A stretch of 16,613 nucleotides of DNA from contig BOBI01000035.1 of the NCBI GenBank assembly GCA_026002305.1, positions 1 to 16,613 on the forward strand, read 5' to 3'. Of this stretch, positions 14,877 through 16,613 are shown piece by piece. The notes under the pieces were generated by a model that was not told the origin of the DNA, did no database searches, and saw nothing but the letters and a program-made list of their open reading frames with translations. The translations under genes were made by a program, and so were the position numbers. Positions within the stretch are counted from its first letter, which is position 1. Every line of letters begins with the position of its first letter. This DNA comes from Spirochaetia bacterium (GTDB lineage: Bacteria; Spirochaetota; Spirochaetia; Treponematales; Breznakiellaceae).

Positions 14877-14899
14877 ACCTCGCCGCAGAGCGGCGAGGT
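14877..14899 (-). promoter_or_regulatory. GC-rich hairpin 41 bases downstream of the SUMF1 stop
   Basis: ACCTCGCCGC and GCGGCGAGGT form a perfect 10-bp stem around a 3-base loop. No T run follows (ATCAAACC on the minus strand), so it is unlikely to be a simple terminator. Short GC-rich hairpins or cruciforms just past the variable region are a known requirement of diversity-generating retroelement targets. That reading here is inference. Confidence 0.4.
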
Positions 14900-14940
14900 G
14901 GTTCATTTTCCAAAATGGTGCCAGGGCCAAATTTGCTATT

Positions 14941-15060
14941 CTACGGGCACGCAACACGGAACCCCATATGGATGGACTCGATGGTGGGACCGGATTGGGC
15001 ACGGTAAGCAACCTCGCAATTGGAAGCAAGGTGGTACCAGCCGCCGCCGCGTGCAACGCG
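14941..15060 (-). other. Candidate variable region (VR) of a diversity-generating retroelement target
   Basis: The last 39 codons follow the layout RGG-x-W-xxx-A-xx-C-x-V-x-YR-xxxx-P-xxx-xxx-M-GFR known from lectin-fold retroelement targets. At the 15 x positions usually encoded AAC/AAT in a template, 13 codons end in C or T (for example tac, cac, ctt; tcc, aat; tcc, atc, cat). Each can therefore be reached from Asn codons by changing adenines. The 3' end is a 24-base stretch without adenine on the coding strand (14966-14943), as expected of the fixed homing end. No template repeat or reverse transcriptase is in the window. Confidence 0.45.
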
Positions 15061-16613
15061 GGTCCCGTTGTATACGGGTCCCGTCGCAGGAGTCAAATTA
15101 TTGATATTGTTATACGAGTCCCAGCACCACTCATATACATTGCCCGACATATCGAATAGCCCTATTCCGTTTGCCGCCTTTGTTCCTACAGGATGCGCGC
15201 CATAGTCGGGATTGCTTGTTGTTGATGGAAGTTCACGAGAATTACCTGTATACCATGCCACATCGCCTATGGTTCCACTGCCCGAATACGTGTAATTCCA
15301 CTCTGTACTACCCGGAACGCCGCCGCGAGCCGCATATTCCCACTCCGCTTCGGTTGGCAGGCGGTAACCGTCTGCCGTGCTTTTAACTTTTGCGGCATTC
15401 ACATAGGTTGAGTTTGTGTCTCTAGAATCTTTTAGGATTGTTTGGTAGGCAGCATCTATATAATACACAGGCGTTTTGCCGATCATTTCGCTGTAGGCGT
15501 TGCACCATACAATAGCGTCCTCCCAATTTATTGTGGTTACAGGACGGAGCGCCTTTTCTTCGGCTGTTCCCGCCGCGCCGGTTCCGGTCGGGCCGTGTCC
15601 TTCTACACCATCGTTTGCAAATGCGTAACCGTTTGATTTTGCCCAGTCGCGTACCGCTGTCCACAGGCTCCATGTGGTTTCGTAGGCGGCAATTTTAAAT
15701 GCGGCTATGGTTGCCACGCTGGTACGGCCCGCTATGAATACAGCGCCGATCGGTGTTGTGACGGTTCCGGCTGGTATGGTTACCATTGCTGTATAGTCGG
15801 TTGCAACAGTTGGCGTTGGGGTTGGTGTCGGAGTGAGTGTCGGCGTAGGCGTTGGTGTCGGAGTTGGTGTCGGCGTAGGCGTTGGTGTCGGAGTGGGTGT
15901 AGGCGTCGGAGTGGGTGTAGGCGTGGGAGTAGGTGTTGGTGTCGGAGTAGGCGTCGGCGTTGGTGTCGCGGACGCTGTCGGTGAACCCGACGGTGCCGGC
16001 GTTGGTGTCGCGGACGCTGTCGGTGAACCCGACGGTGTGGCTGTGGGTGTCGCGGATGTTGTTGGCGTACCCGACGGTGTTGGCGAGGCGGACGCTGATG
16101 GTGTAGAAGTTGGTGTACCCGACGGTGCCGGCGTTGGAGTGTCTGTCGGTGTTGCCGTTGGATCAGGTTCCGGTGAGTCTGTCGGTTCCGGCTCCGGCGT
16201 GTCTGTAGGCTCCGGTGTCGCTAAAAAGGCGCGCACGGGCCGGACATAATGTGTGCCGTATTTGTTGCCGTAGTAATATATATCCCCGTTATCGAACCTC
16301 TGGTACCAGGCTTCGTCATTAACATCCTGATTCTGAGAGGATGACCAGTAGAAGCTGTCGGCAAAATCGCCGTTTATAACGGCTTTATTTTCGTACATCG
16401 CGTTGAGTTCCCCGCTGCTTGGAAGAAACCAGTCGGTAAAGCCGTTAAGCTCGTAACCTGTAGCAGCCTTTGCCGCAGGTGCGTCAGGGTCGCCGTTAGC
16501 AGCCAGTATCAGTTCCGTGTTTTTCTGGCCTTCGCCTATATCAACGGAAAATTCCCCGTCCAGCCGAACACTTGTAAAAGCATTTGATGCCCATGCAAAC
16601 AGCCCCGGAACAT
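14941..16613 (-). CDS. DUF1566 - Pro/Thr linker - SUMF1 (C-type-lectin-fold) protein, 5' end missing
   Basis: The frame is open through the right edge (first full codon ends at 16611), giving 556 visible residues; the ATG at 16398 is internal. Residues 55-130 are a DUF1566/Lcl_C domain ([30 protein letters not shown]). Residues 131-272 are a Pro/Thr/Ser linker with about 25 TP pairs. The last 284 residues are a SUMF1/FGE-sulfatase domain: [39 protein letters not shown] and GFRVACP. Of the two catalytic cysteines of true formylglycine-generating enzyme, the first aligns with His (GGGWYH) and only the second (SNC) remains, so sulfatase-activating activity is unlikely. A surface or extracytoplasmic binding role is inferred; no signal peptide is visible because the start is outside. 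The C-terminus looks like a retroelement-diversified region. Confidence 0.88.
   Translation of the reverse strand, partial: VPGLFAWASNAFTSVRLDGEFSVDIGEGQKNTELILAANGDPDAPAAKAATGYELNGFTDWFLPSSGELNAMYENKAVINGDFADSFYWSSSQNQDVNDEAWYQRFDNGDIYYYGNKYGTHYVRPVRAFLATPEPTDTPEPEPTDSPEPDPTATPTDTPTPAPSGTPTSTPSASASPTPSGTPTTSATPTATPSGSPTASATPTPAPSGSPTASATPTPTPTPTPTPTPTPTPTPTPTPTPTPTPTPTPTPTPTPTPTLTPTPTPTPTVATDYTAMVTIPAGTVTTPIGAVFIAGRTSVATIAAFKIAAYETTWSLWTAVRDWAKSNGYAFANDGVEGHGPTGTGAAGTAEEKALRPVTTINWEDAIVWCNAYSEMIGKTPVYYIDAAYQTILKDSRDTNSTYVNAAKVKSTADGYRLPTEAEWEYAARGGVPGSTEWNYTYSGSGTIGDVAWYTGNSRELPSTTSNPDYGAHPVGTKAANGIGLFDMSGNVYEWCWDSYNNINNLTPATGPVYNGTRVARGGGWYHLASNCEVAYRAQSGPTIESIHMGFRVACP
15806..16215 (-). 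repeat. Pro-Thr linker tandem repeats
   Basis: Degenerate 6-base units (ACC/ACG/ACT/ACA-CC.) encode an almost pure TP tract at about 15806-15960. Next are 42-base units at 15959-16000 and 16001-16042, nearly identical over their first 34 bases, encoding [13 protein letters not shown]. Further degraded SGTP/TDTPEP units run to about 16215. The third codon positions vary, so selection on the peptide rather than recent slippage maintains the TP tract, while the 42-base pair looks like a recent duplication. Confidence 0.85.

Noticed and set aside
15000..15700. True formylglycine-generating (sulfatase-activating) enzyme
   Set aside because: Only one of the two catalytic cysteines is kept, no sulfatase gene is nearby, and the domain is in a stalked multi-domain protein.
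15833..16249. Plus-strand frame made of Val-Gly repeats (138 codons)
   Set aside because: It is the antisense of the Pro-Thr linker of the SUMF1-domain gene and has no independent coding signal.

Overview
The window looks like a chromosomal segment of a spirochaete, most likely a Treponema-type host-associated one. This is inference. It rests on the ThrH-type phosphatase, the lipoprotein with a loose lipobox, the ferredoxin-tailed aldo/keto reductase, and a DUF1566/SUMF1 surface-type protein joined by a Pro-Thr linker, a combination familiar from treponemes. There is no rRNA or marker gene to settle it.

Layout, left to right. (1) Minus strand, 1-755: thrH followed by the 5' end of a small exported protein that leaves the window. 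(2) 756-1287: non-coding, holding repeat copy A. (3) Plus strand, 1288-5592: a lipoprotein whose von Willebrand A motifs are in permuted order, TrkH potassium transporter, an ADP-ribose-type Nudix hydrolase, and a CorC/CNNM-type membrane protein translationally coupled to it. (4) Minus strand, 13469-5593: one compact unit, aldo/keto reductase > tssK > tssL > tssM. Stops and starts overlap or nearly touch, so these are likely one transcript. TssK, TssL and TssM are the baseplate and membrane-complex part of a type VI secretion system; the sheath, tube, ClpV and VgrG genes are not in the window. tssM and the corC-type gene meet tail to tail with no bases between their stop codons. (5) 13470-14940: about 1.5 kb of non-coding DNA filled with nested inverted repeats (copies B, C, D). 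(6) Minus strand, 14941 to the right edge: a protein with a DUF1566 domain, a long Pro-Thr linker and a SUMF1/C-type-lectin-fold domain. Its last 40 codons resemble the variable region of a diversity-generating retroelement target, with a GC-rich hairpin downstream.

The two strongest leads are these. First, a repeat family (A, B, D) has a conserved 78-79 nt core closed by a 7-bp stem, an AAC/AAC internal loop and a longer outer stem; the stem sequences differ completely between copies but stay complementary. Second, the 3' end of the SUMF1 gene carries adenine-mutagenesis-like codon patterns. The permuted VWA lipoprotein and the T6SS genes led by an oxidoreductase are also worth a look. Nothing here was searched against a database; family names come from motif recognition.
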